DNA of 64,000 bases from Bacteroidales bacterium (GCA_024400875.1 JAKSMB010000002.1:1-64000), one strand, 5' to 3'; shown: positions 18,582-28,413, counted from the stretch's first letter. The notes: generated by a model from the sequence alone, not told the origin. Program-made: numbers and translations.

Positions 18582-19214
18582 TTAGAGTCGGGCTCCAATG
18601 CCTGCACTTACGATGCCTTTGTATCCGTAACCCAGTTCAACCGTGCCATATACCTGTTTGCCAAATCGGACGCCTAATGCGGTGACTTGCCAGGTGAATC
18701 GGGCTCTTGTGTGCAACAGATGGTCTGCATCGGAGGAGAGAAAACGGATGTTTGTACCCAGCAACAGACCGGAATATAAATCCGTGATGTTCTTGTGATA
18801 GTAGTTGAAACGGGCACCTGCAGCAATATACAGGTTCGTTTGGAGAAATTGTGCCAGCCTGTCGCCATTCCAGGTTTTTCTTACGTCGGCATCCGACATG
18901 GTGGAGATTTCGCCTCCAATCTGAAGCCAATCCAAAAGCTGATAGAAATAGCCAACGGTTATTGGTAAAACAAAATATTCTTCCGCATAACCGACGTTTA
19001 TGGCAGGACGGTTGGAATAGTCCCATTCATGGAAGATATGATCTTCTGCTCGATTGTTCATAAATTGCAGATTTAAACACCATAAGGAGGTAAAGGGCTC
19101 TCCTACGGAAATCTCAATGTGATGTTTTTTGGGGGAAGAGGCGTTGCTTGTGTGCTGAGCATAACCTGAAAGGGTGAATAGGAACAGGAATGTCCAAAAG
19201 AATGTTTTTTTCAT
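18582..19214 (-). CDS. Predicted outer-membrane beta-barrel protein
   Basis: A 210-residue protein with a signal peptide (MKKTFFWTFLFLFTLSGYAQ) and alternating hydrophobic strands in the rest, for example HIEISVGEPFTSLW, YFVLPITVGYFYQL, LYIAAGARFNYYH and YGTVELGYGYKGIVSAGIGARL. The C-terminal strand pattern fits a small outer-membrane barrel. No family recognised. It is monocistronic, with its own terminator. Confidence 0.7.
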   Translation of the reverse strand: MKKTFFWTFLFLFTLSGYAQHTSNASSPKKHHIEISVGEPFTSLWCLNLQFMNNRAEDHIFHEWDYSNRPAINVGYAEEYFVLPITVGYFYQLLDWLQIGGEISTMSDADVRKTWNGDRLAQFLQTNLYIAAGARFNYYHKNITDLYSGLLLGTNIRFLSSDADHLLHTRARFTWQVTALGVRFGKQVYGTVELGYGYKGIVSAGIGARL

Positions 19215-19505
19215 ATTTGTGATGTATAAATTTGAGGGCGCAAAAATAGTATTTTCTACCCCCCCTTAAATGTTCAAAAAAGTTATTAACAAAATGAAAG
19301 GTGTTTGTAAACGTGGTATAGAATATGTATTCCTTGGCTGGTCCGCATTAACTTCGGACTCTTTGTCTGCATAGCCACGGTGCACACATCCCTCCTGCTT
19401 ACTGTCTCCTGCTTACTGCCTCCTGCCTCTTGCTAAAATGATTGTTGTGCCAACAGATATATAGTTGCCCTTTTTTATTACCTTTGCCGCTTTAAAAATT
19501 TGAAG
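19215..19505. other. Divergent intergenic region with a 7/14-nt repeat cluster
   Basis: About 290 bases separate the divergent genes. A short run near 19394-19434 repeats CCTGCTTACTGYCT (a 14-mer made of two heptads) about 2.5 times. The vocabulary (TGCTTAC, CCTGCCT) resembles the end of the heptanucleotide array at 63328-63453. The plus-strand -7 element lies at 19479. No gene is seen. Confidence 0.55.
19479..19486 (+). promoter_or_regulatory. Bacteroidetes -7 element
   Basis: TACCTTTG, 20 bases upstream of the ATG at 19506, for the SDR-LD-carboxypeptidase-acyltransferase operon. The -33 TTG spacing is not ideal. Confidence 0.65.
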
Positions 19506-20360
19506 ATGAATAAAGGTATAGCATTAGTTACAGGTGCCGATGGTGGTATGGGAACAATCCACACTCGTACGTTGGCAAAGGCTGGTTATGAGGTGATTAT
19601 GGCATGCTATGATGTGGATGTGGCACGTCCAGTGTATGATCAAATCCGTCAGGAAACGGGTGCGTCGCTGCACCTTAAGAAGGTCGATTTGGGCGATCTG
19701 CACGATGTGGTTCGCTTCGCCGATGAGGTGAAACGCGACTTCGGTACGTTGCAAATCCTCCTCAACAACGCCGGCGTACTCTGTCATGGTGCCAAAAACA
19801 GCGTGAATGGTGTGGAATATACTGCCGCCGTCAACTATCTGGGACACTATACATTGACCCATGCACTGTTGCCAATTATGGGACAGGGCACCCGCATTGT
19901 TAGCATGATTTCGCTCGCGTACGCGGTGGGCAAAATCAAAGCCGATTTTCTCTCCGAAACGAACGACAAGAAGTTTAACCGCTTCACCACGTACGGAAAC
20001 TCCAAACGCGCACTCTACTACTTTATGCTCGACGTGGCTGAGGAGTGGAAAAAACGTGACATCTGCATCAATGTGGCCGACCCCGATATCGTGAGCACCG
20101 GCATCATTCGTCAAGGCAATATCGTGGTGGACAAGTTGTGCGACTGGATTTTCCGTCCGCTCATCAACACGCCCGAAGAGGGCGCCGAAACGATGCTCAC
20201 CGCTGCGTTGAATCCCGAATTTGAAGGCGTTACCGGATGCTGCTTCCATAAAAATAAAGTGCGAAAACATAATAAACGTTTCTATAACAATGTGGCGGAA
20301 CGCGAACTCCTCCGCAAGATTACACGCGAGGCCTTAACCCGCAACGGTATTGCATTATGA
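19506..20360 (+). CDS. Short-chain dehydrogenase/reductase
   Basis: A 284-residue SDR with the cofactor loop VTGADGGMGTIHTRTLAKAG, NNAGV near residue 88, and the catalytic region SMISLAYAVG and YGNSKRALYYF (YxxxK). The glycine loop is slightly unusual (TGADGGMG). The overall layout resembles retinol-dehydrogenase/protochlorophyllide-reductase-type SDRs. The start is the ATG at 19506; an in-frame TTG two codons earlier is less likely. The stop overlaps the start of the next gene by 4 bases. Confidence 0.85.
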   Translation: MNKGIALVTGADGGMGTIHTRTLAKAGYEVIMACYDVDVARPVYDQIRQETGASLHLKKVDLGDLHDVVRFADEVKRDFGTLQILLNNAGVLCHGAKNSVNGVEYTAAVNYLGHYTLTHALLPIMGQGTRIVSMISLAYAVGKIKADFLSETNDKKFNRFTTYGNSKRALYYFMLDVAEEWKKRDICINVADPDIVSTGIIRQGNIVVDKLCDWIFRPLINTPEEGAETMLTAALNPEFEGVTGCCFHKNKVRKHNKRFYNNVAERELLRKITREALTRNGIAL

Positions 20361-21259
20361 TAATTCCTCCCTATTTGAAAAGCGGTGATACGATAGCCAT
20401 TGCGGCTCCAGCACGCAAGATCTCCCAAGAAGAACTTGCACCGGCAGTGGCTATGCTTGAAAAGGCCGGTTTTAACATTTATTATGACAACCGCCTCTTT
20501 GCTCAACACCATCAGTTTGCCGGTGATGAGACCGTACGCGCAGCGTATATCCAGGACTTATTGGACAACCCAGAGGTGAAGGCAATATGGTGTGCCCGTG
20601 GTGGTTACGGTTCTGCCCGTATTATCGATAGACTCGACTTCTCCTTCTTCTGTCAACACCCCAAATGGATTTGCGGCTATAGCGACGTGACGGTCTTTCA
20701 TAATCATATTCATCGAAATTTTAACATTGCGACCCTCCATACTACCATGCCTATCAGTGTGAAGGAGGGTATGTATGATACCCCGGCAACCCAGACTTTC
20801 ATTGCTGCCCTGAAGGGCGAACCCCTGTCGTACGAATTGCCTTTGCACCCGTTGAACCGACTGGGCAATGTGACTGCCCCCGTGGTGGGTGGCAACCTCT
20901 CGATGCTCTACTCCCTGCTCGGCTCCCCTTCCGACCTGAATACCGATGGCAAAATCCTGTTTATTGAGGACCTCGACGAATATCTTTATCATATCGATAG
21001 AATGATGACCAACCTGGAACGCAACGGCAAGTTGTCGAAGTTGGCAGGATTGATAGTGGGACACTTGAGCGATATGCACGACAATACTATCCCGTATGGG
21101 AAAAATGCTGAGGAAATAGTGGCCGAACATTGCGAAGGTTACAACTTCCCCGTCTTTTTCAACTTCCCTGCCGGCCATCTCTCCGACAACCGCGCCATCC
21201 GCCTGGGACTACCTATGAGTATTGAGATTGAAAATAATGTTGTAATAACAGAAAACTAA
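20357..21259 (+). CDS. LD-carboxypeptidase (S66 family)
   Basis: A 300-residue serine peptidase of the LdcA/MccF family, which removes the terminal D-Ala from cytoplasmic murein tetrapeptides during recycling. Seen are KSGDTIAIAAPARKIS at the N-terminus, AIWCARGGYGSARIID near 80, the nucleophile Ser in GYSDVTVF near 115, the Glu in LFIEDLDEYLYHIDRM near 215 and the His in FPAGHLSDNRAIRLG near 280. It is translationally coupled to the SDR gene upstream and followed 4 bases later by the acyltransferase gene. Confidence 0.92.
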   Translation: MIIPPYLKSGDTIAIAAPARKISQEELAPAVAMLEKAGFNIYYDNRLFAQHHQFAGDETVRAAYIQDLLDNPEVKAIWCARGGYGSARIIDRLDFSFFCQHPKWICGYSDVTVFHNHIHRNFNIATLHTTMPISVKEGMYDTPATQTFIAALKGEPLSYELPLHPLNRLGNVTAPVVGGNLSMLYSLLGSPSDLNTDGKILFIEDLDEYLYHIDRMMTNLERNGKLSKLAGLIVGHLSDMHDNTIPYGKNAEEIVAEHCEGYNFPVFFNFPAGHLSDNRAIRLGLPMSIEIENNVVITEN

Positions 21260-21263
21260 TACG

Positions 21264-21842
21264 ATGTCTGTTGCAAGTACTATATTAAGGATATTGCGTT
21301 TTCGCCCGTTGCCCAATGCGGCTCCCGACGTGAAGAAGTGCGTGATGGTGATGGCACCTCATACGTCTATCTACGACTTTATTCTGGGACGCCTTATGGT
21401 CTCCCATTTGAGGTTGAAGGCATGTATTGCCATTAAAAGAGAGTTTTTTGTCTTCCCAATGGGACCTATTCTCAAGGCGCTGGGCGCCGTGCCTGTTGAC
21501 CGTCAGCACGTACGCAATGTTACCGCCTTTGCGGCCGACCTGCTTAAGAAGTCGGACGAAATGGCTTACATTATCTGTCCGGAAGGCACCCGCAAGCGCG
21601 TGGACCGCTGGAAACGCGGTTTCTATCAGATTGCCGTCGCAGCAGAGGTGCCGATATGTTTGACACACATCGACTTCCGCTCTCGAACACTTGGCGTTGG
21701 CGGCGTGTTTTACCCTACCGGAGATTACGAAAAGGATATCCAAGAGATCATGAAATACTACTACGGGATGCACGGTATTAAAAAAGGATGTTTTAACTTG
21801 GAAGAGAAACCCTACACACATACGGAATGGTTGAAAAGGTAA
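21264..21842 (+). CDS. PlsC-like 1-acylglycerol-3-phosphate acyltransferase family protein
   Basis: A 192-residue acyltransferase with HTSIYDF (HX4D catalytic motif) at residues 32-38, a PVDR segment near 78 that fits the FxxR-type motif II, and the PEGTRKRVDRWKRGF block near 107-120 (motif III, EGT). Short single-domain forms like this occur widely in Bacteroidetes. It transfers an acyl chain to a lysophospholipid or related acceptor; the exact substrate is unknown. Last gene of the three-gene plus-strand operon. Confidence 0.87.
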   Translation: MSVASTILRILRFRPLPNAAPDVKKCVMVMAPHTSIYDFILGRLMVSHLRLKACIAIKREFFVFPMGPILKALGAVPVDRQHVRNVTAFAADLLKKSDEMAYIICPEGTRKRVDRWKRGFYQIAVAAEVPICLTHIDFRSRTLGVGGVFYPTGDYEKDIQEIMKYYYGMHGIKKGCFNLEEKPYTHTEWLKR

Positions 21843-21916
21843 CCGTTAGGATGGTAAGCTTTGTAGCCGCTTATGCCGCCAATACGTATTATAGTTATCG
21901 TAAATAAGCAAACAAA

Positions 21917-21948
21917 AACCGCGCATAGTATTTCTACCGTGCGCGGTT
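21917..21948. terminator. Bidirectional terminator between convergent genes
   Basis: Arms AACCGCGCA and TGCGCGGTT with a 14-base loop, A-rich before and T-rich after, lying between the acyltransferase (+) and hutI (-). Confidence 0.8.
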
Positions 21949-21974
21949 ATGTTTGTGTTTATGTTTGAGTTAGG

Positions 21975-23228
21975 TTATACACGTTTGCCATTCAGGAAGC
22001 ATTGATCCACCTTGTTGCTACCAAAGCCGTAGCTCATAAAGTAGATGGTATCCATTGGCTTGGTGATGAAGAAGTTGGCTTTCTTGCCCTTGGTGATGGT
22101 ACCTACCACCTCGTGTTCACCCAAGGCGTATGCCGTGTTGATGGTGGTAGCGTTGATGGCTTCTTCCGTCAGCATCTTGTACATTACAGAACCCATAGCC
22201 ACTACTAACTGCATGTTGCCGGAAGGACAAGAACCCGGGTTGAAGTCGGAGGCTAACGCAACGGGCAGACCGGCTTCCATCATCTTGCGGGCAGGGGCGC
22301 ATACCATACCTAAGAAGAAGGCTGCACCCGGCAGGATCGTTGGCATTGTTTCGCTGCCTTTTAGTGCGGCAATCTCTTCATCGCCCGTATATTCGAGGTG
22401 GTCAACAGATAAGGCATTGTACTTCACACCCACTTGGATACCACCGGAGTAGTCCAGCTCGTTGGCGTGAATCTTAGGACGCAAACCGTATTTGATACCT
22501 TGCATCAACATGCGTTCGGTCTGCTCGCAGGTGAAGAAACCCTTGTCGCAGAACACGTCGATGAAGTCGGCCAGGTCTTCGGCAGCCACCATCGGAATCA
22601 TCTCGTTGATGATGAGGTCCACGTATTCGTCCGGATTTTGCTTGTACTGTGCTGGCACGGCGTGCGCGCCCAGGAAGTTGGACTTGATGAGCATCGGGGA
22701 GTTCTCTTTCAATCGGCGGATGACGCGCAACATCTTGAGCTCGTCCTCGGTGGAAAGACCATAACCGCTCTTGATTTCAACGGCGCCGGTACCGTAGGAG
22801 GCCATCTCTTCCAAACGTTGCCAAGCAGCGTCGTAGAGCTCTTCTTCGGAGGTGTTGTGCAAACGCAATACGGAGTTGAGAATGCCACCCCCGCGTTGCG
22901 CGATTTCTTCGTAGCTCAACCCTTTGATCTTGTCGATGTATTCCACCTCGCGGGTGCCTGCGTACACGATGTGCGTATGCGAGTCGCAGAAGGACGGGAA
23001 TACCAAACGGCCCGTGGCGTCGATCTCTTCAATGGGCTCTTTGACTTTTGCCAAAATGGAGGCGTTGAGGTCTTCCATCTTGCCGAAATCTTTGATCTTG
23101 TCACCCTCGGTGAGCAAATAGGCATTGTCGATAACCGGAAGATTCTGCATCTCTTTACCTGCTCTGAATTTTATTTTCTTCGGTTCTGCTTGAACCAGTT
23201 GCTTGATGTTTTTTACCAGTATTGCCAT
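21975..23228 (-). CDS. hutI: Imidazolonepropionase
   Basis: HutI hydrolyses imidazolone-5-propionate to N-formimino-glutamate in histidine degradation. The 417-residue amidohydrolase has the metal motif FCDSHTHIVYAGTREVEY near residues 78-95, IEIKSGYGLSTEDELKMLRVI near 150, NFLGAHAVP, HANELDYSGG near 255 and SDFNPGSCPSGNMQLV near 330. No other hut gene is in the window. It lies 33 bases downstream of era, so it may be read from the era transcript. Confidence 0.96.
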   Translation of the reverse strand: MAILVKNIKQLVQAEPKKIKFRAGKEMQNLPVIDNAYLLTEGDKIKDFGKMEDLNASILAKVKEPIEEIDATGRLVFPSFCDSHTHIVYAGTREVEYIDKIKGLSYEEIAQRGGGILNSVLRLHNTSEEELYDAAWQRLEEMASYGTGAVEIKSGYGLSTEDELKMLRVIRRLKENSPMLIKSNFLGAHAVPAQYKQNPDEYVDLIINEMIPMVAAEDLADFIDVFCDKGFFTCEQTERMLMQGIKYGLRPKIHANELDYSGGIQVGVKYNALSVDHLEYTGDEEIAALKGSETMPTILPGAAFFLGMVCAPARKMMEAGLPVALASDFNPGSCPSGNMQLVVAMGSVMYKMLTEEAINATTINTAYALGEHEVVGTITKGKKANFFITKPMDTIYFMSYGFGSNKVDQCFLNGKRV

Positions 23229-23261
23229 AATATAGACGGTTGTTTTTATTCGTGGAATGGG

Positions 23262-24182
23262 TTAGTCGCCGTAGTCGTAGCCGAAACGTTTCATGTGCAG
23301 TTCGCTGTTTCGCCAGTCTTTGAGCACCTTGACGGAGAGGTCCAGGAAGACGTGCTTCTGCAGAAAGTCTTCGATGGAAAGTCTTGCATCGGAGCCCAAC
23401 TTCTTGATGGCCGCACCTTTGCTGCCAATGATGATGGCCTTTTGCGTGGTGCGTTCCACATATAAGGTGGCGCCAATGCGGATGATGTTCTCGTCTTCTT
23501 TGTAGCTCTCCACCACTACTTCAACGCTGTAAGGGATTTCCTTTTTGTATTGAAGCAGGATTTGCTCGCGGATGAGTTCGGATACGAAGAAACGCATCGG
23601 ACGGTCGGTGAGGGCGTCTTTCGGGAAGTAGGGCGGACAAACCGGCAGCAACTCGATGATGCGATTGCGTACCACCTCGGTGTTGATATTTTTTAACGCA
23701 GAGATTGCGAAGACGTCGGACTCTGGAAATACTTGCTTCCAGAAGGTTTCCGCTTCCGCCACCTGCTCGGCAGTGTATTTGTCAATCTTGTTGATGATGA
23801 GAACGATAGGACGACCTAATCGTTTGATTTTCTCAATGAGTTCTTCATTGTATTTGGTTTCACCACACTCGATGAGGTAGAGGATGATGTCGGCATCTTG
23901 CAGGGAATCGATGACGAAGCGCATCATCATCTTCTGCATCATATAGGCAGGGTCTAACACGCCAGGGAGGTCGGAATAGACGATCTGGTAGTCGTCGCCG
24001 TTCACGATGCCTTTGATGCGGTGGCGCGTGGTTTGCGCCTTGGAGGTCATAATCGAGATCTTTTCGCCCACCAATTGGTTCATCAGGGTGCTTTTGCCTA
24101 CATTGGGGTTGCCAATGATGTTTACGAATCCGGCGTGGTGGTTGCTGTAATCGGGTGTGGTATGTGTGTTCTCTAAGTTCAT
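23262..24182 (-). CDS. era: GTPase Era
   Basis: Era binds 16S rRNA near its 3' end and aids 30S maturation. The 306-residue protein has G1 IIGNPNVGKSTLMNQL, G2 QTTRHRIKGI, G3 DLPG, G4 NKID near residue 135 and G5-like ISALKN, followed by a C-terminal KH domain (IGATLYVERTTQKAIIIGSKGAAIKKLG). The start overlaps the lpxH stop by 4 bases. The C-terminus carries the usual RNA-binding region and a short acidic tail. Confidence 0.97.
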   Translation of the reverse strand: MNLENTHTTPDYSNHHAGFVNIIGNPNVGKSTLMNQLVGEKISIMTSKAQTTRHRIKGIVNGDDYQIVYSDLPGVLDPAYMMQKMMMRFVIDSLQDADIILYLIECGETKYNEELIEKIKRLGRPIVLIINKIDKYTAEQVAEAETFWKQVFPESDVFAISALKNINTEVVRNRIIELLPVCPPYFPKDALTDRPMRFFVSELIREQILLQYKKEIPYSVEVVVESYKEDENIIRIGATLYVERTTQKAIIIGSKGAAIKKLGSDARLSIEDFLQKHVFLDLSVKVLKDWRNSELHMKRFGYDYGD

Positions 24183-24985
24183 AGTTCCTTATTTGTGGAG
24201 GGTTCTTGTGAATAATAATGTAGCGTAGGCTCCTGGTCACCTTGACAGAAGGTGATGTAGCTGAAATTCTTTAGCCAGTCGCCCGTGTTAAAAAACGTTG
24301 AATGTTCATTCAAGGGGTAGCGCATCGGGATGTGTCGGTGCCCGAAGATGAAGTAGTCAACAGGTTCTTTGGCGAGAAGTTGTCGCGCGTATTGCACCTG
24401 GTGCTCGCCTTCGTTGCGGAAGGTGAACACCTCGTCGGAGTGCGACGCCCTGCTGGTTTTGGAGAAGTGTTGGGCAATGGCAAACGCCTGCCGCGGATGC
24501 AACATGCTGTAGAGTACCCGGTCGGGACCGAAGTTGAAGATCCACTTGATGAGTCGGTAGCGGTACTGCTTTCCACCCAGACCGTCGCCGTGTCCGATCA
24601 TACAGCGCTTGCCATTGATGACAAAGGCTTGCTCTTGATGAAACACCTTGCAGTTGAACGACTCGGTGAAGTAGTCGCGTACCCACATGTCGTGGTTTCC
24701 GGTGAAATAATAGAGGTTGACCCCTTTTTGGTTCAGATTGTAAAGGGTGTTAAAAAATCTAAAATGCCCTTTGGGTACCACGTGCTTGTATTCAAACCAG
24801 AAGTCAAAGATGTCACCTAAAAGGAATAGGTGTTGGATGTTATCGGATGTTGTTTCAATAAGTTGAATGATAGAATCTTCTCTTTGCTTACTTTCCTGAA
24901 GGGTAGGCGCGCCCAAGTGGGCGTCCGAAAGGAAGAGGACGTTGCCTTCAAGGGTGACAGGGTTTGCAAAGTGTTGTTTCTTCAT
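24179..24985 (-). CDS. lpxH: UDP-2,3-diacylglucosamine diphosphatase (LpxH-type)
   Basis: A metallophosphoesterase of 268 residues that cleaves UDP-2,3-diacylglucosamine to lipid X in lipid A synthesis. Motifs are FLSDAHLGAP at residue 18, LLGDIFDFWFEY near 55, YFTGNHDMWVRDYF near 95, GHGDGLGG and FGHRHIPMRYPL near 215. These fit the LpxH family of Bacteroidetes. It lies 5 bases downstream of the GT9 gene and overlaps era, so lipid A/LPS functions and a ribosome-assembly GTPase share a transcript. Confidence 0.93.
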   Translation of the reverse strand: MKKQHFANPVTLEGNVLFLSDAHLGAPTLQESKQREDSIIQLIETTSDNIQHLFLLGDIFDFWFEYKHVVPKGHFRFFNTLYNLNQKGVNLYYFTGNHDMWVRDYFTESFNCKVFHQEQAFVINGKRCMIGHGDGLGGKQYRYRLIKWIFNFGPDRVLYSMLHPRQAFAIAQHFSKTSRASHSDEVFTFRNEGEHQVQYARQLLAKEPVDYFIFGHRHIPMRYPLNEHSTFFNTGDWLKNFSYITFCQGDQEPTLHYYSQEPSTNKEL

Positions 24986-24990
24986 TCTTG

Positions 24991-26001
24991 TTAAAATCTA
25001 TTAATCCAGTCGGCAACCTCGGTTGCAGGTATTTCATTCATGCATTTGAAATGCTTGCGAGGACATTTGTGATGACCTAACTTGGAGCAAGGACGGCAGC
25101 GTAGTGGACAAACTTCAAAGTTGCGGAAGTTGTTGCGGTTGCCTGGCATATACGGGTACATGCCGAACTCAGGGATGGTATTGCCCCACAACACGGCCGT
25201 GGGCTTTTCAAAAGCAGCTGCTATGTGCATCAAACCGGTGTCGCCCGTGATAACGCAGTCGGCTTGCTTTAGGATGGAGCAGGACTGATACAAGGTGTAC
25301 TTGCCGCAGCCATTGTAGGCGCGGTCGCCCAACTCTGCCACGATGTCCTCGCCAACATTGATGACATCCTTGCCGCCTAACAGCATGATTGGTTTGTGCA
25401 AGATGCTGCCAATCTCGATGATTTTCTCAGCAGGAATGCGCTTGGTTTCGTATTGGCCTGCCAAAACAACGGCCACGAACCCATCTTCAAAAACCATTGG
25501 CAGATCGTCCTCGTCAAAGCCAGCATCTTCTGGAATGTAGAATTCCAGCCCTTTTTTGTCATTTCTGACATTTATTTCGTAAAGGTTTTCAAAGTAGCGT
25601 TCCACGATATGAACGTCTGGCAAGAAGTTCAACTTTAATCGTACGCTTAGCCATTTCCTGAAATTCAGTTTCCTGAAGGTTGAGGAGTGAACCTTGACAT
25701 TGCGCAGAACTTGTCGGGAACGATGGTTGCGTTGCAGGTCAATGATATAGTCAAAATGTTCGGCTTTAAGTTCTTCGAATACGGCCTTCTTGCTTTTGCT
25801 ATCATAAACGTGTACTTTGTCGATGTGAGGGTTGGGGAGTACGACGTTTTCGTTGGCCTTCTTGGTGAGAAAGTGTAATTCGACACCAGGAACTTGTTGT
25901 TTTACAGCCCGAATCACGGGGGTGGTCAGCACGATGTCACCGATTGAACTCAATCGGATGATGAGGATTTTAGTAGCCGACGGGGGTTGAATTTCATCCA
26001 T
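24991..26001 (-). CDS. Family 9 glycosyltransferase (heptosyltransferase-like)
   Basis: A 336-residue GT-B enzyme of the ADP-heptose:LPS heptosyltransferase family. N-terminal [30 protein letters not shown] near residue 110, and the C-terminal nucleotide-sugar site [27 protein letters not shown] near 240-265 are typical. A Cys-rich stretch [16 protein letters not shown] near 300 is common in Bacteroidetes homologues. It probably adds a core sugar to lipid A. It sits between the acyltransferase gene and lpxH. Confidence 0.9.
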   Translation of the reverse strand: MDEIQPPSATKILIIRLSSIGDIVLTTPVIRAVKQQVPGVELHFLTKKANENVVLPNPHIDKVHVYDSKSKKAVFEELKAEHFDYIIDLQRNHRSRQVLRNVKVHSSTFRKLNFRKWLSVRLKLNFLPDVHIVERYFENLYEINVRNDKKGLEFYIPEDAGFDEDDLPMVFEDGFVAVVLAGQYETKRIPAEKIIEIGSILHKPIMLLGGKDVINVGEDIVAELGDRAYNGCGKYTLYQSCSILKQADCVITGDTGLMHIAAAFEKPTAVLWGNTIPEFGMYPYMPGNRNNFRNFEVCPLRCRPCSKLGHHKCPRKHFKCMNEIPATEVADWINRF

Positions 26002-26022
26002 TATTCTGTTGTTTTTCTTTTA

Positions 26023-27162
26023 TTATTTGTTGTTAATAGGCATGTTGTAATGATTCTCTACGGGCGTGCCATAGATTTGCAGCAGGTAGCGCATCATCTT
26101 TTCTTCAGCAACATCTTGAACGATGGATTTCCTGTGCAGATATTGCTCGAAATGTGCTTTCTCTTCTGGAGTGTAGAATTCCGCATAGCGATTCGTTCCG
26201 TGCATCAAATCGTTGGCAATGTAATTGTTCGGATAGAGCTTGTAGTTCTGGTAGATCTGGTGGTCGATGAGTCGGCAGACATGGTAGAGCTTGTCGTTGT
26301 TGGAGATGTCGGTCGGGATTTCGTCCAACTCTTCGTTCAAGGTCTTGCCAATCACAACACTCACGTGTCCCTTCGGGTCGAACAGCCCGTGCTTGATGCT
26401 GTCGAAGTCCTCGCCCGGGCGCTTTTCGTAGTGCCCGTTTTCGCTCAGCGACAACTCGCGTGCCTTCAACTGGTCGCACGGCTCATATTCGTAGGAGATG
26501 GCCATCGGCGTGATCTTCAACTTCTTCAAGGTCTCGATCAGGTCTTTGTCGTGACCCATGGAACACATCTTCACCAATCCTTGCTTGGTATAGTCGTACC
26601 CGTCTTTGGTTCTGCCGTCGCGCTGGGCGATCCACACGGATTCGTTTTCTTCAAAGATGCTCTTCTGAATGTACGCCGACAAGCGCTTGGTGTTCATCAA
26701 CTTCTCGCGCAGGGAACCGGATCGGATGACCAGAAACATACGGTTGATGCGGGCAATCTCGTCCAACACCGGCGTGTTGATGAGGTTGTTGCCTATGGCA
26801 ATGCGGGAGGAATGTATCTTGTGCGTGAAAAAGTAATACTCCAACATCGAGGTGTCAAACGTGATGTCGCGGTGGTTGCTGATGTAAAGGTATGCTTGAC
26901 CGTTGACGATCTCTTCCATGCACTTGATGGACACGCCAGAAGTGGTCTGGGAGACGAACATATCTACCCATTTTTTGAAAAAATTGACTTGCAGCTCATC
27001 TATGGTATGGAAAGTCGCAAAGTCGCGACGCATCTCCTCCAAGCTGTAGCTGGGAAGAAATTTGACCATAGCATCCTGAAAACGAGCATCATCCATCAAA
27101 CGAAGGAAGGCTTGGTAGGCCTCTTCGTCGTTATAGGGTCGTATATCGTCAAAGTTATCCAT
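26023..27162 (-). CDS. PlsB/PlsC-like acyltransferase
   Basis: A 379-residue glycerol-phosphate-type acyltransferase. It has the HX4D motif in [15 protein letters not shown] near residue 95, the [14 protein letters not shown] segment, and [13 protein letters not shown] near 180, which stands at the place of the EGTRS-type motif (here QRDGRT, a variant). The C-terminal half is unique to a Bacteroidetes subgroup. The acceptor is not known; phospholipid or aminolipid acylation is likely. First gene of the minus-strand operon acyltransferase, GT9, lpxH, era, hutI. Confidence 0.82.
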   Translation of the reverse strand: MDNFDDIRPYNDEEAYQAFLRLMDDARFQDAMVKFLPSYSLEEMRRDFATFHTIDELQVNFFKKWVDMFVSQTTSGVSIKCMEEIVNGQAYLYISNHRDITFDTSMLEYYFFTHKIHSSRIAIGNNLINTPVLDEIARINRMFLVIRSGSLREKLMNTKRLSAYIQKSIFEENESVWIAQRDGRTKDGYDYTKQGLVKMCSMGHDKDLIETLKKLKITPMAISYEYEPCDQLKARELSLSENGHYEKRPGEDFDSIKHGLFDPKGHVSVVIGKTLNEELDEIPTDISNNDKLYHVCRLIDHQIYQNYKLYPNNYIANDLMHGTNRYAEFYTPEEKAHFEQYLHRKSIVQDVAEEKMMRYLLQIYGTPVENHYNMPINNK

Positions 27163-27181
27163 AGTATTTCAAAATCGGCGG

Positions 27182-27189
27182 CAAAGATA
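27182..27189 (-). promoter_or_regulatory. Bacteroidetes -7 element for the acyltransferase-lpxH-era operon
   Basis: The minus strand reads TATCTTTG, 20 bases upstream of the ATG at 27162. Confidence 0.7.
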
Positions 27190-27281
27190 CAAAAAAAGGT
27201 AGTAAGCCTAATGCTAAAAAGCAGTAGGCAAAAAGCGATTTTCCGATGGCGTGGGGTTGGCGATTGTGTCGTGTGTTTTTG

Positions 27282-27289
27282 TATCTTTG
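27282..27289 (+). promoter_or_regulatory. Bacteroidetes -7 element for purC
   Basis: TATCTTTG, 24 bases upstream of the purC ATG; it diverges from the promoter at 27182. Confidence 0.7.
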
Positions 27290-27312
27290 CGGCCGTTAAA
27301 AAAATCTACAAT

Positions 27313-28260
27313 ATGGCAGCTATTACACATACCGAATTTAATTTCCCAAAACAGAAAAGTGTTTATCACGGAAAAGTACGTGACGTTTATAATATTAATG
27401 ACGACGTGCTGGTGATGGTGGCATCCGACCGCATCTCCGCATTCGATGTTATCCTTCCTAAGGGCATCCCTTGCAAAGGTCAGATCCTCAACCAGATTGC
27501 CGCTAAGTTCTTGGACGCTACCAGCGACATCTGTCCGAACTGGAAGCTCGCTACCCCAGATCCTATGGTTACCGCCGGCATTCTTTGTAAAGGCTTCCCT
27601 GTGGAGATGATCGTTCGCGGTTATCTCTGTGGCAGCGCTTGGCGCTTCTACAAAAACGGCGGTCGCAACCTGTGCGGCAACATCCTTCCGGAAGGTATGA
27701 AGGAAAACCAAAAGTTCCCAACTCCTATCATCACCCCGACGACCAAGGCAGAACAGGGCGAACACGATGCCGATATCTCTAAAGAAGAAATCTTGGCTCA
27801 AGGCTTGGTTTCTCCAGAAGATTATGCCGTTTTGGAAGACTATACGATGAAACTGTTCCAACGCGGTTCTGAAATCGCTGCAAAACAAGGCCTTATCCTG
27901 GTGGACACCAAATACGAGTTCGGTAAGGCTAACGATAAGATCTATTTGATCGACGAAATTCACACCCCAGACTCTTCCCGCTATTTCTATGCAAAGGGCT
28001 ATGAAGAGAACTTCGCTGCTGGTCAACCTCAAAAACAACTCTCCAAGGAGTTTGTTCGCGAATGGCTGATGGCCAACGGCTTCCAAGGTCAAGAGGGACA
28101 ACAGGTTCCTGAGATGACCGAGGAGGTGGTTAACGGCATCACCAACCGCTATATCGAGCTGTACGAGAATATCGTGGGCGAAAAGTTCGTGCCTGCCGAC
28201 ACCGACAACGCCGCCGCTCGCATTGAAGCCAATGTTACCAACTGGCTGAACAACCGCTAA
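27313..28260 (+). CDS. purC: Phosphoribosylaminoimidazole-succinocarboxamide synthase
   Basis: PurC joins aspartate to CAIR in purine synthesis. The 315-residue protein starts [20 protein letters not shown]; the reading frame stays open 442 codons upstream across the antisense of another gene, but the ATG at 27313 gives the correct SAICAR-synthetase N-terminus ([25 protein letters not shown]). [27 protein letters not shown] and [12 protein letters not shown] follow. The length fits the long Bacteroidetes form. It has its own promoter and terminator. Confidence 0.97.
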   Translation: MAAITHTEFNFPKQKSVYHGKVRDVYNINDDVLVMVASDRISAFDVILPKGIPCKGQILNQIAAKFLDATSDICPNWKLATPDPMVTAGILCKGFPVEMIVRGYLCGSAWRFYKNGGRNLCGNILPEGMKENQKFPTPIITPTTKAEQGEHDADISKEEILAQGLVSPEDYAVLEDYTMKLFQRGSEIAAKQGLILVDTKYEFGKANDKIYLIDEIHTPDSSRYFYAKGYEENFAAGQPQKQLSKEFVREWLMANGFQGQEGQQVPEMTEEVVNGITNRYIELYENIVGEKFVPADTDNAAARIEANVTNWLNNR

Positions 28261-28310
28261 TCGAGCAATAGACGATTCCTTATAACTGCTTGGAAAAATT
28301 TCCAAAGGCA

Positions 28311-28348
28311 AAAACAGGCTGAACCTTGAGAGAGATTCAGCCTGTTTT
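28311..28348 (+). terminator. purC terminator
   Basis: 13-bp arms AAAACAGGCTGAA and TTCAGCCTGTTTT with a 12-base loop, 50 bases past the purC stop. Confidence 0.9.
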
Positions 28349-28413
28349 GTTAATTTTGTTGTGCTAAATATAAAGCTAACCTCTTTCGGTTTTGGGATAC
28401 ATTAAACTTCTCT

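Noticed and set aside
25987..27312. Long plus-strand open frame in front of purC
   Set aside because: It is antisense to the acyltransferase gene and runs without a start up to the true purC ATG; its translation has no family features.
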